Below the pieces are notes generated by a model. The model did no database searches and was not told where the DNA came from. It saw nothing but the letters and a program-made list of their open reading frames with translations. From Porpolomopsis calyptriformis (lineage: Eukaryota > Basidiomycota > Agaricomycetes > Agaricales > Hygrophoraceae), in the NCBI GenBank assembly GCA_951640195.1, contig OX621164.1:3734510-3798509 (forward strand): a stretch of DNA of 64,000 nt, given 5' to 3'. A program made the translations under genes and the position numbers. Positions 10,636 through 21,449 of this stretch are shown piece by piece; the stretch's first letter is position 1, and each line of letters starts with the position of its first letter.

Positions 10636-12466
10636 ATGCCTGTGAGAGGAACCCCACAAGTTCCACAACGAATGCATTGACTCATAGCTAACATTAAAGG
10701 ATTTGCTACGCAGTAACACATTGTTGGAAGCTTCTGGTATACCGATCCAGACCAACATCCTCCTCCTCCCTCGCCTCCAGGCTGCAATTGACATCGAGCA
10801 GCATCCAGACTATGACCCGACTGAAGGGCAGGCATTTTTGCCCTATAATCAGCCTCCTCCGGTAGGGGATATGTCATATATGATAGAACCCAACGATCTC
10901 GATGGTAAGGCAGAAATATCGTAACTATTAAATGAAAACATAACATTCCTATACAGGACATCCAGGAGATACATGCTGGGGAACAAAGAAAGCCAACCTC
11001 TTACCAATGATCAGAGGTATGAACATACTGGCCAATAAGGGACCAAACCCGCCCCTTTCCCCCCTGCATGTAAGGAAGAGTATTCCCTCTGTCAAAGGTC
11101 ACCCTCAAACAACTTCAACTGTCAAGAGGTCAAAGAAATCAAGCCACAAGCATCGCAGGGAGCGACGGCAGGAAGCATCCCTCCACACGATAAAAGTGGG
11201 ATGCGTCAAGCCTACCAACGTCAGACTGAAACACATCGCGTCATCCATCCCAATATCGACCACGGTAGCAACGGAGACCCTTCCTGTGACTGGCCCTGGG
11301 TTCACAGCTCTGCGGTCAGAGAAGAGCAAGAGGATCGAGATAAAGGAGTATTCTCTGGAGGATGTGTTGAGAAACGCACCCCAATTTGGGTTTAGAATCC
11401 AGGAATGGGATGGCATGTAGGTCGATTTCTACCCAATCAAACAAGATTCTCGATCTGATTCGGTGAAAATGTACTGCTAGTCGTGCGACGCCAATCCTCG
11501 ATTCTGAGGGGCGTGTGGTAGCTCTTCTAGGTGGACGTCCCCAGTCTCCTGAATGGGAAATCATACACAATGAGGCTGCCCAAAGAATCTCAGAAGCTCG
11601 GGGGCTTTGCGAATTTTCTGCAAAGGATGCATCCCACCGCCGGTGCCGCTCTCCATCCCTCGCCTGCGGTTTTTCATTCGGAGGAGGACAAAAAGTACAG
11701 TATACTTTTCCTCTGCCGCTATGTTTTTTTAATCACGATCTTGGAACATTTTCGTAAAGGTTCCAGGAAATCTTGGCCTTACACACAACAATCACGCGGT
11801 CATGACGGATTTGATACAATGCTCTGCCATCCAAAGGATAGCAGGGTTCTCGAACGGGCTGTTTGCAGCTTGGGCACCACGCCTGTACAAGTACTACTCT
11901 ACCACGATGTCGGGGCTCCTAGGCCACCATCCACAGCTTAGGATGAACTTCAAAAATAGCGTCTGGAGTGCTATGACCTTCAACTTTGGTCCTAAGACGA
12001 TATGTCTGCCTCATCGCGACTTCTCGAACCTTGCCTTTGGGTGGTGTGCTATTACTGCGTTAGGAGACTTTGATCCGAAAAAAGGAGGCCACCTTTTACT
12101 TTGGGATATTAAGTTGGCGATAGAGTTTCCCCCCGGTTCCACGGTGCTTATCCCTTCCGCAATATTCTGTCACTCCAACACCAAGGTGCAGGCACACGAG
12201 ACCCGTGTTTCGTGTACACAGTATGCAGCTGGAGGGCTGTTCAGATGGGTCGAGCATGGATATCGGACAGCGAATGATTTCATGATGCAGGATCCGATTG
12301 GGAAACTAGCCTGCGACTTGCAATCCTCCCCACGATGGAAGAGGGCATCGGAACTTTTCTCTACCTATTCAGAGCTAAGAGGGGTAAGCAACTTTCCATA
12401 CTGCGACTCTTGCATGGCTCCGTTACCCAACAACAACTTTTTCAGGAATCTCCCTCCGGTTCATAG
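10636..12466 (+). CDS. TET/JBP-like 2OG-Fe(II) dioxygenase, spliced (copy 1)
   Basis: Probable start at ATG 10636 followed by an intron; stop TAG at 12464. The N-terminal third is polar and basic (KRSKKSSHKHRRERRQE). It is followed by TPILDSEGRVVALLGGRP and GFSFGGGQK, which continue across an intron into VPGNLG, all typical of fungal Tet-like oxygenases. The catalytic core has the HxD motif in PHRDFSNLAFGWCAITALG, the glycine-rich GDFDPKKGGHLLLWD, the distal His in IPSAIFCHSNT, and the 2-oxoglutarate-binding Arg region before CTQYAAGGLFRWVEHG. All catalytic residues are present. Known TET/JBP enzymes oxidise 5-methylcytosine or thymine in DNA using Fe(II) and 2-oxoglutarate; DNA 5mC is the likely substrate here by family. 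In fungi these genes are expanded and often associated with transposons. The first exon is the least certain part. Confidence 0.85.
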
Positions 12467-13836
12467 CAGCATATCTACTGTATAGAGGCTATGTCGCAGT
12501 GAAATATGTTTAGATTTTGATTTTTTACAAAGCTACTTCTTCGTTGTATACAGTATGGAACGCAAGATTTGCCTGCTAAGAAAACTTTAAATGCCGTCAA
12601 CCTGTCAATCTATGACATGCCGAGGTAAAGGACCTTGGGTACACTGTATGATATTTACTGTTTGAAGTATAGTAATACATGACAATCCGAACAGAAAAAA
12701 AAAAAACCTACACCTTCGCGCTCACGCGAGTATGAGAGACGCGCCCCGATCAAACGATTGAGCTGAACCCGCTCCTTTCGTTTCTGACCATATCGGTGAC
12801 GAAACTTTGCGGGAAAGTTAGCGCGAAGGAGAATCCCACGTTTAAAAAAAACTCACTGGAAGAATTTGCGGGAAACGCGGATAAAAAATCGCGCGGCACG
12901 GACGGTGAGTGTTTTGAGGAAATGGGCTGGGTCCGAAGGATTTTTACGCGTGACAAATGGCTCGGGGGGATGCTCCGGGAGATGGATGTTAAGAATGTCA
13001 CCTCCAGCTAAGTAGAGGTTGCATTGATTGAACTGAATGGCGGACATGGCGGTGGTGAAGCGGGATAGGGCAGCGCAAGAAAGAAAGGTGGTGTGTAATA
13101 GAAAAACAAAGACTTGCTCGCTGTACTCTTTGCAATGTCCCTGCATTGTATGAATGTATGCACTTCGAGTTTCATTGAGGTAGTGATATTCTCATCCTAA
13201 TACTCCCTTGATAAACTTGAGCCTGTTATGTCCCATACAGCTTGTAGTTGAGGAGGAAAGTGTCTGATTCTGTTAGCCAAGTAGGTTCCTTGGCTGTAGT
13301 GTCTGCACTTTACACAGTGATCAGCATGAGCACGAAGGGTTGACGAATGACTCGATGCCTAGAAGTTAGAGTTGTAGCCATTCTTTAGTGCGTTTCACTG
13401 CAATCAGGGTGCTGGTTGAAGTTTCCTGACTTAGTCATTCACTCGTGCCCACTTCAACACAAAGCAGCAATTGAACGACCATCCAGCTCACAAGTATCGG
13501 CTTCGAAACTCACTGAGAGACCTCCAGGTTAACCTAGAGATTGGTTGGTTCACCATGCAAGGCTAATTCAATAGCAATCTGCAACTCAAGCTCAAATAAC
13601 CATTACAACGAAAAGAAATTAAATTTGGAGATTAAAGTGAGGTATCTGAATTAAATAAAGGGAATGAAAGCGTACGAGAGTATACGTGCATGAGTATGAT
13701 TGAGTGTGCGAGAGTGTATCTAGGAGAACGTATGTGCGAGGAGCGCCGTGCGTATGAAAGCATATGTAAAAGAGCTGTGGATGTGAGAGCATATGTACGA
13801 GAGCAATTATTCAAAGGACATACATGCGGATTGGGA
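12467..13836. other. Gene-poor stretch with an interspersed repeat, A-run and CpG-rich patch (copy 1)
   Basis: 12550-12645 holds a short repeat shared with 45258-45345. An A-run at 12693-12704 is followed by a CpG-rich patch (12715-12960: CGCGCTCACGCGAG, GCGCGGCACGGACGG, ACGCGT). 13670-13805 is low-complexity CGTATGTGCGAG-like sequence. Short open frames here show no family likeness, so I call no gene. Confidence 0.5.
12550..12645 (+). repeat. Short interspersed repeat, shared with 45258-45345 (copy 1)
   Basis: Shares TTGCCTGCTAAGAAAACTTT, AATGCCGTCAA and GACATGCCGAGGTAAAG in the same order and orientation with 45258-45345. The copies differ by a small internal deletion and scattered substitutions. 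The family is unknown. Confidence 0.7.
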
Positions 13837-14910
13837 TTACAGTCCGAGAGACGTCAAGGAGATGCTCATATTAGTGAGCTCGCGGTCATCGTTCATCGCT
13901 GCTGCTTTTGCTGCCGCTTTTTCGTCTTCGGCTTCCCGCAGCATCTGTTCAAGCGATACACCAAAGCGGGGTGCCTTACCAGCTTTTGCCTTGGGGAGAC
14001 CTTCCGGAATGTAGTAGCGACAGAATCTATTGCAAAGGTGATCATCGGTGAAATGTTGAAAACAGGCCCCTATGTTGCCACCAGCGAAGAGGTTTCCGGA
14101 GAGTTCACTAAATATCATTCCATGAGTAAAATTGATGTGTGAGCATGCAACAAAATTTACGGGGCTGTTATGATTTGGGGATCAGAAAGTAGTGATGTAC
14201 CACCTATTCTCAGGAAATAATCAGAATGCGGAATCAGTTAAATGCGAAAACAAACCTTGAACATCTGAAACGAAAGCCAACTTTTGAGTCTTCACATATT
14301 GAACATGCTGAGCGAAGGCGAGAAATTCGCCTATCTGTTGTCGCTCAAGGTTGTTGGGGTGGGAAAGAGGAGAGCTACGGTCGTTATTGATGTACTTGAG
14401 AAACTCGCCGTCGGTGTCCTCATCAATACACTCCTCAATCAAGAAAGTATGCCGCTCTTTATCGTCTGCAACGGCTAGGGCTACCCGAACGAAACGCAAT
14501 CGAGGAATCGGGAACGATGGAGGACCGCGTTGTGCATTCTCCTGCTCCACAAAGTCATACGCGAGTTGCATCAAAGCTGCACCCCATGTCGCACAGTACG
14601 ACTCTACCGTCAACTTCTTTAATTGGGTATGGCTATTATAAACAATGCGGGATGGTGCACGACCGAGCGCCCCATCAGCATCATGATAAAAGCATTGCTT
14701 GACGCACACTTTTGTGGAGGATGAAGTCGACTGGAAGATAGGGATATTGGTATGACCGATGTGTGCAACTTTGAAGGCACCGGCCTTTGGTTTCATCTTT
14801 GGATTGAATGTGATTGTAGCTCGAATGGGGGGTTCTTTTATAACTGTCGCAACGAGACCGTAAGCATGCGGCCATAGGACTCTTACAGCATGGCCCGACC
14901 TCCAGTCCAA
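13837..14910 (-). CDS. Alpha-type protein kinase-like protein, 5' end unresolved (copy 1)
   Basis: Reading on the - strand, the protein has KVCVKQCFYHDAD (ATP-lysine strand), a helix with WGAALMQLAYDFV, PRLRFVRVALAVA, FLIEECIDEDTDGEFLKYINN and LAFVSDVQG. After an intron comes LLSDPQIITAP, and after a second intron LFAGGNIGACF and DDHLCNRFCRYY. The SDPQ, GGNxG and H-x-CNxFC (zinc) motifs, in that order, are the hallmark of alpha-kinases (MHCK/eEF2K type). They phosphorylate Ser/Thr and are not homologous in sequence to classical kinases. The C-terminal tail is charged (LREAEDEKAAAKAAA). No ATG opens the frame at 14910. An upstream ATG (MSIAEYMTIPRIPSRER) is in frame but separated by a TAA, so the N-terminus is either in an unseen exon or broken. 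Confidence 0.8.
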
Positions 14911-15189
14911 TTATCTCTCCCGGGACGGGATGCGAGGGATAGTCATGTATTCAGCGATGCTCATGTCTCACTCCACCGGGCAAGTATTACCTCCCGACGC
15001 TAGCTTCATTCACTGTGATGATGCCCTGCCTATGCCCTACCAGCGTTATGCGTGGTTCACAACTCCACTGTGGCCATCACCCTTCCAACCTCAATAATGA
15101 TCAAGTATCAGCGGATATTCAGCACCTGTCTCCTTGCGGTGAACAGGGGGAATGGGAATCACCATCAAGTTACTGAGCCATGGCTGAAA

Positions 15190-15600
15190 TGAACGAATTC
15201 TGTTGGAAGTTAGTGTGGGAGAGGGGTCTACACAGTTTCAGTGAACTCCTTCTGAACCCCTCTGTTCCGAACAGAGTGGACTTGACCAAAATGTGGTTCG
15301 GTTCCTTGTACAGCCACAATTGTGCTCTTTGTGGTGCGGTGAAGCAGCTTAGCAATACCAGTTAAGCTGGCGCAGTCTGCTACACTTTTACGCTGGCAAA
15401 GTTAGCCACGCTACCTTACTGTCTAGGCCTCAAGGCAGTAAGGTAGCGTGGCCAGAACCAAGCCAATCGACGGTGAATGGTAGTATAGCACTATGCAACA
15501 CCCAGTGGTTGCATAGCACTCGGTGTTCGCTGACGGGACATGACCCCAGTCTGAAAACTAAGAGGAAAGAAAACCAAGCCAACCAACAGGTGAATGTAGC
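15190..15600. repeat. Right inverted terminal repeat of the 14-kb gene block (copy 1)
   Basis: The reverse complement aligns with 1335-1640: satellite-like outer part (CTAAGAGGAAAGAAAACCAA, GTTCGCTGACGGGACATGA), then the inner part with the 17-bp palindrome near 15260 and CACCGCACCACAAAG in reverse. Relative to the left repeat there is an extra ~90 bp insert between the inner and outer parts that contains the perfect hairpin at 15405-15452. The outer part grades into the 219 bp satellite. Confidence 0.7.
15405..15452. repeat. Perfect 17-bp inverted repeat hairpin (copy 1)
   Basis: Arms GCCACGCTACCTTACTG (15405-15421) and CAGTAAGGTAGCGTGGC (15436-15452) are perfectly complementary, with a 14-base loop that itself contains AGGCCT. 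It sits inside the right inverted repeat, in a segment absent from the left one. Confidence 0.85.
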
Positions 15601-15954
15601 ATAATGCCACGTTACATCTGCTGACTGCATAGCGCATTCGCCATTCGCCATTCATTCGGTGTTCACCTACGGAATGTGAACCTACCCGTGTGAAGTAAAT
15701 CAACAAGCCAAAAAATCGAGTGATGAACGGCGGCATAAGACGTGTTACACCCACTGATTGCATCACGCATTTATTCAGTGTTAGCCAACAGGACATGAAC
15801 TTACCGCAGTCTGAAACTAACAGGTCAGTAACACACACTGAGTACATAAGAGTCAGTGTTCGCCGACAGCACGTGAGCGGTCTATAAACTAGGAGGCGAG
15901 AAAACCAAGCCAATCAACAACTGAACGGTGCAACACCAGCTGAGTGCATAGCGC

Positions 15955-18310
15955 CGACAGGATATGAACTTACCGAGGTCAGAAACCAAAAAGCCAGACA
16001 TTCAACCCAATCGACGGCCAACGATAGCATGACGCCGCGTCGAACCCACTGATTGCATAACGCAGTTATCAGTGTTCATCGAGAGGAGATGAATGTACAC
16101 CGGTCTGCGAATCAAGATGTCAGACAGTGAACGGTGCAACACCGACTGAGTGCATAGCGCATTCGGTGTCCGCCGACAGAATATGAACTTACCGAAGTCA
16201 GAAACCAACAAGCCAGACATTCAACCCAATTGACGATCCAACGATGGCATGACGCCGCGTCGAACCCACTGATTGCATAACGCAGTTATCAGTGTTCATT
16301 GAGAGGAGATGAATGTACACCGGTCTGCGAATCAAGATGTCAGACAGTGAACGGTGCAACACCGACTGAGTGCATAGCGCATTCAGTGTCCGCCGACAGA
16401 ATATGAACTTACCGAAGTCAGAAACCAACAAGCCAGACATTCAACCCAATTGACGATCCAACGATGGCATGACGCCGCGTCGAACCCACTGATTGCATAA
16501 CGCAGTTATCAGTGTTCATCGAGAGGAGATGAATGTACACCGGTCGGCAAGCCAATCGACAAGTGAGCGATGCAACACCCGTTGACTACAGAACGCATTC
16601 AGTGTCCGCCGACAGAATATGAACTCACCGAGGTCAGAAACCAACAAGCCAGACATTCAACCCAATTGACGATCCAACGATGGCATGACGCCGCGTCGAA
16701 CCCACTGATTGCATAACGCAGTTATCAGTGTTTCATTGAGAGGAGATGAATGTACACCGGTCTGCGAATCAGGATGTCAGACAGTGAACGGTGCAATACC
16801 GACTGAGTGCATGGCGCATTCAGTGTCCGCCGACAGAATATGAACTTACCGAGGTCAGAAACCAACAAGCCAGACATTCAACCCAATTGACGATTCAACG
16901 ATGGCATGACGCCGCGTCGAACCCACTGATTGCATAACGCAGTTATCAGTGTTCATCGAGAGGAGATGAATGTACACCGGTCTGCGAATCAAGATGTCAG
17001 ACAGTGAACGGTGCAACACCGACTGAGTGCATAGCGCATTCAGTGTCCGCCGACAGAATATGAACTTACCCAGGTCAGAAACCAACAAGCCAGACATTCA
17101 ACCCAATTGACGAGCAAACAATGGCATGACACCGCGTCGAACCCACTGATTGCATAACGCAGTTATCAGTGTTCATCGAGAGGAGATGAATGTACACCGG
17201 TCGGCAAGCCAATCGACAAGTGAGCGGTGCAACACCTGTTGACTACAGAACGCATTCAGTGTCCGCCGACAGAATATGAACTCACCGAGGTCAGAAACCA
17301 ACAAGCCAGACATTCAACCCAATTGACGATCCAACGATGGCATGACGCCGCGTCGAACCCACTGATTGCATAACGCAGTTATCAGTGTTTCATTGAGAGG
17401 AGATGAATGACACCGGTCTGCGAATCAAGATGTCAGACAGTGAACGGTGCAACACCGACTGAGTGCATAGCGCATTCAGTGTCCGCCGACAGAATATGAA
17501 CTTACCGAGGTCAGAAACCAACAAGCCAGACATTCAACCCAATTGACGAGCAAACGATGGCATGACGCCGCGTAAACCCACTGATTGCATAACGCAGTTA
17601 TCAGTGTTCATCGAGAGGAAATGAATGTACACCGGTCTGCGAATCAAGATGTCAGACAGTGAGCGGTGCAACACCAACTGAGTGCATAGCGCATTCGGTG
17701 TCCGCCGACAGAATATGAACTTACCGAAGTCAGAAACCAACAAGCCAGACATTCAACCCAATTGACGATCCAACGATGGCATGACGCCGCGTCGAACCCA
17801 CTGATTGCATAACGCAGTTATCAGTGTTCATCGAGAGGAGATGAATGTACACCGGTCGGCAAGCCAATCGACAAGTGAGCGATGCAACACCCGTTGACTA
17901 CAGAACGCATTCAGTGTCCGCCGACAGAATATGAACTCACCGAGGTCAGAAACCAACAAGCCAGACATTCAACCCAATTGACGATCCAACGATGGCATGA
18001 CGCCGCGTCGAACCCACTGATTGCATAACGCAGTTATCAGTGTTTCATTGAGAGGAGATGAATGACACCGGTCTGCGAATCAAGATGTCAGACAGTGAAC
18101 GGTGCAACACCGACTGAGTGCATAGCGCATTCAGTGTCCGCCGACAGAATATGAACTTACCGAGGTCAGAAACCAACAAGCCAGACATTCAACCCAATTG
18201 ACGAGCAAACGATGGCATGACGCCGCGTAAACCCACTGATTGCATAACGCAGTTATCAGTGTTCATCGAGAGGAAATGAATGTACATCGGTCTACAAATC
18301 AAGATGTCAG
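15955..18310. repeat. ~219 bp satellite array with three-monomer higher-order repeat
   Basis: The marker GCCAGACATTCAACCC occurs at 15993, 16212, 16432, 16648, 16869, 17089, 17305, 17525, 17744, 17960 and 18180. The spacing follows a recurring pattern of about 220, 216, 220. Every third monomer is a variant in which CGGTCGGCAAGCCAATCGAC replaces the usual CGGTCTGCGAATCAAG; these start at 16541, 17198 and 17853, giving a ~655 bp higher-order unit. Open frames in it are repeated fragments of the monomer and are not genes. The monomer resembles the outer part of the inverted terminal repeats. Confidence 0.95.
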
Positions 18311-19014
18311 AAACCGACGGGTGAACGAACAGTTGTATAACGCCGCACACTCACCACCTGCATCCCCAACCCGCTGGCCAATCTGTGTTTCCTGAGGATG
18401 GGTAGGCACTGCTTGCGTATTCCCGGGCGCGAGTATTCGCGCAGTGGTTGAACCCAGAGCCAGAGGAGCGCCTCCTGACTGGACTGTCTGCATCTCGCAT
18501 TCAGTAAGAATCGGGAGGGCATAAACAGAGTCGAAATTTTTTCGAACTCAGCCGCCGGGACAAAATGCTTTGTATTATCTTGTTTACGAATCATTCCATT
18601 TTCGTAGAGCGTGAAAGGGGCAGTATATCTCCCGCAGCTTCTTGCTGTCAGCCACCACCTCTCCACTGAGCAGCCTCAGCGGTAACGCGAGAGGGCACTA
18701 AATGAGCAGGCCTTAGGGCGTGTCTATCATTTGAGGCAGCCTGCTGCAACCGACCCCCTTATCCGCCGATACTCCTACCCCTCTCCACCTCCTAGAGGGG
18801 TCAGAGGACTCAAGGTGGTTCACAACGCTGAACTCAAACTCAACCGAGAATCGCGGAGAGATGGATGTAATCGCCGATTAGTTTAATGGATCAGAAACAC
18901 TGATTTAATATTAATCGTGGGGCCATCTTGATTTGAAATTTCAGCGATGGGTATATCTTCTCAACTTTCAAAGATCGGATACACTTACAGAGTTGCAAAG
19001 TTCACATTGAAATC
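18311..19014 (-). other. Possible gene fragment and gene-free sequence next to the satellite
   Basis: On the - strand 18450-18666 reads CGRYTAPFTLYENGMIRK and FVPAAEFEKISTLFMPSRF, which looks protein-like, then runs into the satellite at about 18310. It could be the end of an unrecognised gene cut by the array. No start, family or full domain can be shown. 18667-19014 holds nothing recognisable apart from a small hairpin near 18778. Confidence 0.3.
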
Positions 19015-21124
19015 ATGGCTACCGCTGATGTTGGCGAGCTCAAAGCAATCGAAAATCAATTTTACGGCCCGATTCTCATTGCGGGTTTGTGACTTAACCC
19101 ATCCGCCTCTCGTCTGGTGCTAATTGTGTGGGGACGAAGAGTACTTCACTTTTGCGTGCGTCTGACCGTTCCGATTTGAACACACTTTTTGATTGGACAC
19201 AATATAACAGTCTGTTTGGCATAATATATCTCCAAGTGTATCAGTACTTCTTTTCGACTAGAGGACTGGTTAAAGATCCCTTCCACATGAAGTTCCTGGT
19301 GAGTGATCACCTCGTCATGTCTCCCCTGTTAATTGCTCATTTTCAGGTGGGATTTCAATGGAAAGTAATGCCTTGAGTATGACGGTCGAGCTTACACCCT
19401 CCTAGGTGTCTTGAATGCGTGATTACTGCTGCAATCGCCCATGTGGGCTACACCTTTCTCGTTACAAACTTTGGAGACCCTGCGGCCCTTGCTACGCCAT
19501 TCTGGTATGATCTACGCCCTCAGCATTCACAATTCTCCGTAACTCCGATTGATGATTCGATAGGAGTTTCGATGTAGGTGATAGTCTGCTTCATTATTAT
19601 TTTATTTTATTACTTTGCACTTTAAATCGATGGTCCCACAGGTGATATATGCTGTGAGGGTGGGTACTTCCGTGATCCTGGCCATGCCGTTGATATTTAC
19701 TTGAATGGGATTAATGGGTAGGAACTTCAGATGTTTTGCACACGATGGTGCGCAATACATGGTTGAAAATGTCCTCGTTACTCACTTTGCGATGGCAGCA
19801 TGTTCTTGCGTCGACTGTTCATCAGCAAGTGGGCCTCTATAAGCCCACCTACTCCTTCCGCTGATGTTAAAATGATAGTGAGCAAAGGGAGCATAGTTTT
19901 AACAGCGTGGATTGTAAATTCACCAGTTCTTCTCATCGAGACGTTGCTCATGCCTGTTTAGGTAGCCTGGTCGTTAGCCGAGTTCGGTGAGACGTTAGGG
20001 TTAACAAGAGCCACGACACCTAACGAGCAGGTTTCTTTGCAGCGATCGGGACAAGTACGTTCCACTCTCAAATTGATATGATAGGAATCTAATAGGAGTG
20101 GCAGCCATCACTGTGCAGCTGTTTGTTTCGGAAAATGTTCCTGATGGATCCATGTCGTGATGATTAATTTCCATCTAGCTTTGGTTTCCGGACCCTTGTG
20201 TCGTACCCCAAAGTAAGCAGCAGGTCTAGGACGATTCCAAGATGACCGCTGTGCGCCCTTCTAACTTATTAATAAATTCACCTTCTTCTCCAGGAGTTTT
20301 ATAACCTTGCGATTGCGGGTCAAACTTCCTTGTTGGTGGCAGACATAAGCCTCGCTATTGCGCTGTGCTACTATCTGTACAAATCAAGAACTGGGTTTAG
20401 GCGGTGCGCTGCGCCGATTTTATTGTTCGAGCGTTACGCACCTGATAATCTACCTTCAGGATGGACACAATCCTTCGGGTTTTGATGGTTTACACCGTGA
20501 ATACCAGTACGCAGAGCTAATGTACATGATTTCTGCCAGTGGTTCACTGTTGCTTATTGCAGCTGTACTCGTCTGGTAAGAAGTTTCTGATCAGATCAGT
20601 TCTGATTTGATGAACCAAGCGGTTTAAAATATAGCATTGCTTCGCTGATCTCGTTCGCATTTGTAGGGAGATTTCTCTGCTCGATTGTGTTAAATGATTA
20701 ATACCTTCGACAGTTCCAACACGCTAACAACTTCGATTGCTGGCCTGGCCTTGTTGCTCAAAACAAACGTGCGTATGCTTTATATCTTGCGAGATTGTCT
20801 GCGAAAAATGGATCCCATAGTGTACTTCATTTCCTTAATGGCGGGGTGAGTTAAGCGATAATAGATTTGGACCCAAAGCTCATCTCCTTCCACCAAGTAT
20901 AATGGCACGAGAAGATTTCCGTGACCAGCAAAACCTTGAACCGCAGGTGTCGATCTGTCTACCACTCACGATAACTTCAACCACCTGCAGTTCGCCGATC
21001 GTAACGATGGACAGGGTTAGCTATCACTCATTTGTTGATATCCTTTTACTTTTGTTAACTTTTCCAGCCGAACACCCAGATGATGGCTGACGCCGTTAAA
21101 AGGGATATCGATATCGAAAATTAG
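19015..21124 (+). CDS. DUF6534-type multi-spanning membrane protein, many exons
   Basis: Starts MATADVGELKAIENQFYGP and ends at TAG 21122. Translated exons show the typical family landmarks: FGIIYLQVYQYFF; CVITAAIAHVGYTFLVTNFG; FLRRLFISKWAS; ADISLAIALCYYLYKSRTGF; MDTILRVLMVYTVNT; and SLISFAFVGRFLCSIVLN. These make about seven hydrophobic segments, as in agaricomycete DUF6534 proteins, which are predicted integral membrane proteins of unknown function and often occur in multigene families. The tail (MADAVKRDIDIEN) is short and charged. Some exon joints could not be fixed by eye, and one or two stops between exons may be intronic, so I cannot exclude a decaying copy. Confidence 0.65.
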
Positions 21125-21147
21125 TTGTTATGTATCAGTGTCGGGTG

Positions 21148-21182
21148 GTTGAAGAAGAAGAAGAAGAAGAAGAAGAAGATGT
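21148..21182. repeat. GAA trinucleotide microsatellite
   Basis: A run of about nine GAA/AAG units just downstream of the DUF6534 stop codon, in noncoding sequence. Confidence 0.9.
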
Positions 21183-21449
21183 TGAAGTGTATGATGATGT
21201 CGAGAAGTAACAGAGAATATCCACTGCTTTGCTTTTCAAATTGTGAAATGACCCTAGGAGATTTGGCAGCTGCAAGCTTCCCGCTGGCGAAGAGGGGTCA
21301 ACAAGTGGCTGATTTCAGCTTCTGCAGCAGGATCTTTCGCCCACATCAGCCATGGATGTGTGCAACAATATTGACCTGTCTTGGGAAGTGGTTATGGGGG
21401 AAATATATTACAAATTGGCGATTATAGGTCGCTGTATTAGAAAACGAAC

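Larger units (their letters stand above)
1..16338. repeat. Copy 1 of a >=16.3 kb near-identical direct repeat (partner 47663-64000)
   Basis: Every gene, intron and repeat in this segment recurs in the same order and orientation exactly 47662 bases later. Three single-base differences were seen: 2447 G versus 50109 A (coding, Val to Ile), 3669 A versus 51331 G (intron), and 10686 A versus 58348 G (intron). No indel was noticed, and the offset stays constant from the first to the last base compared. The repeat starts at or before base 1 and extends to at least 16338, because copy 2 is cut by the window end inside the satellite. Confidence 0.97.

Noticed and set aside
12796..13146. Possible gene in the CpG-rich patch downstream of the TET-like gene
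   Set aside because: Short overlapping frames on both strands with no motif, splice pattern or homology.
16002..17752. Repeated - strand open frames of 72-80 codons inside the 219 bp satellite
   Set aside because: They recur with the satellite period, have no splice structure or family, and reflect the repeat.
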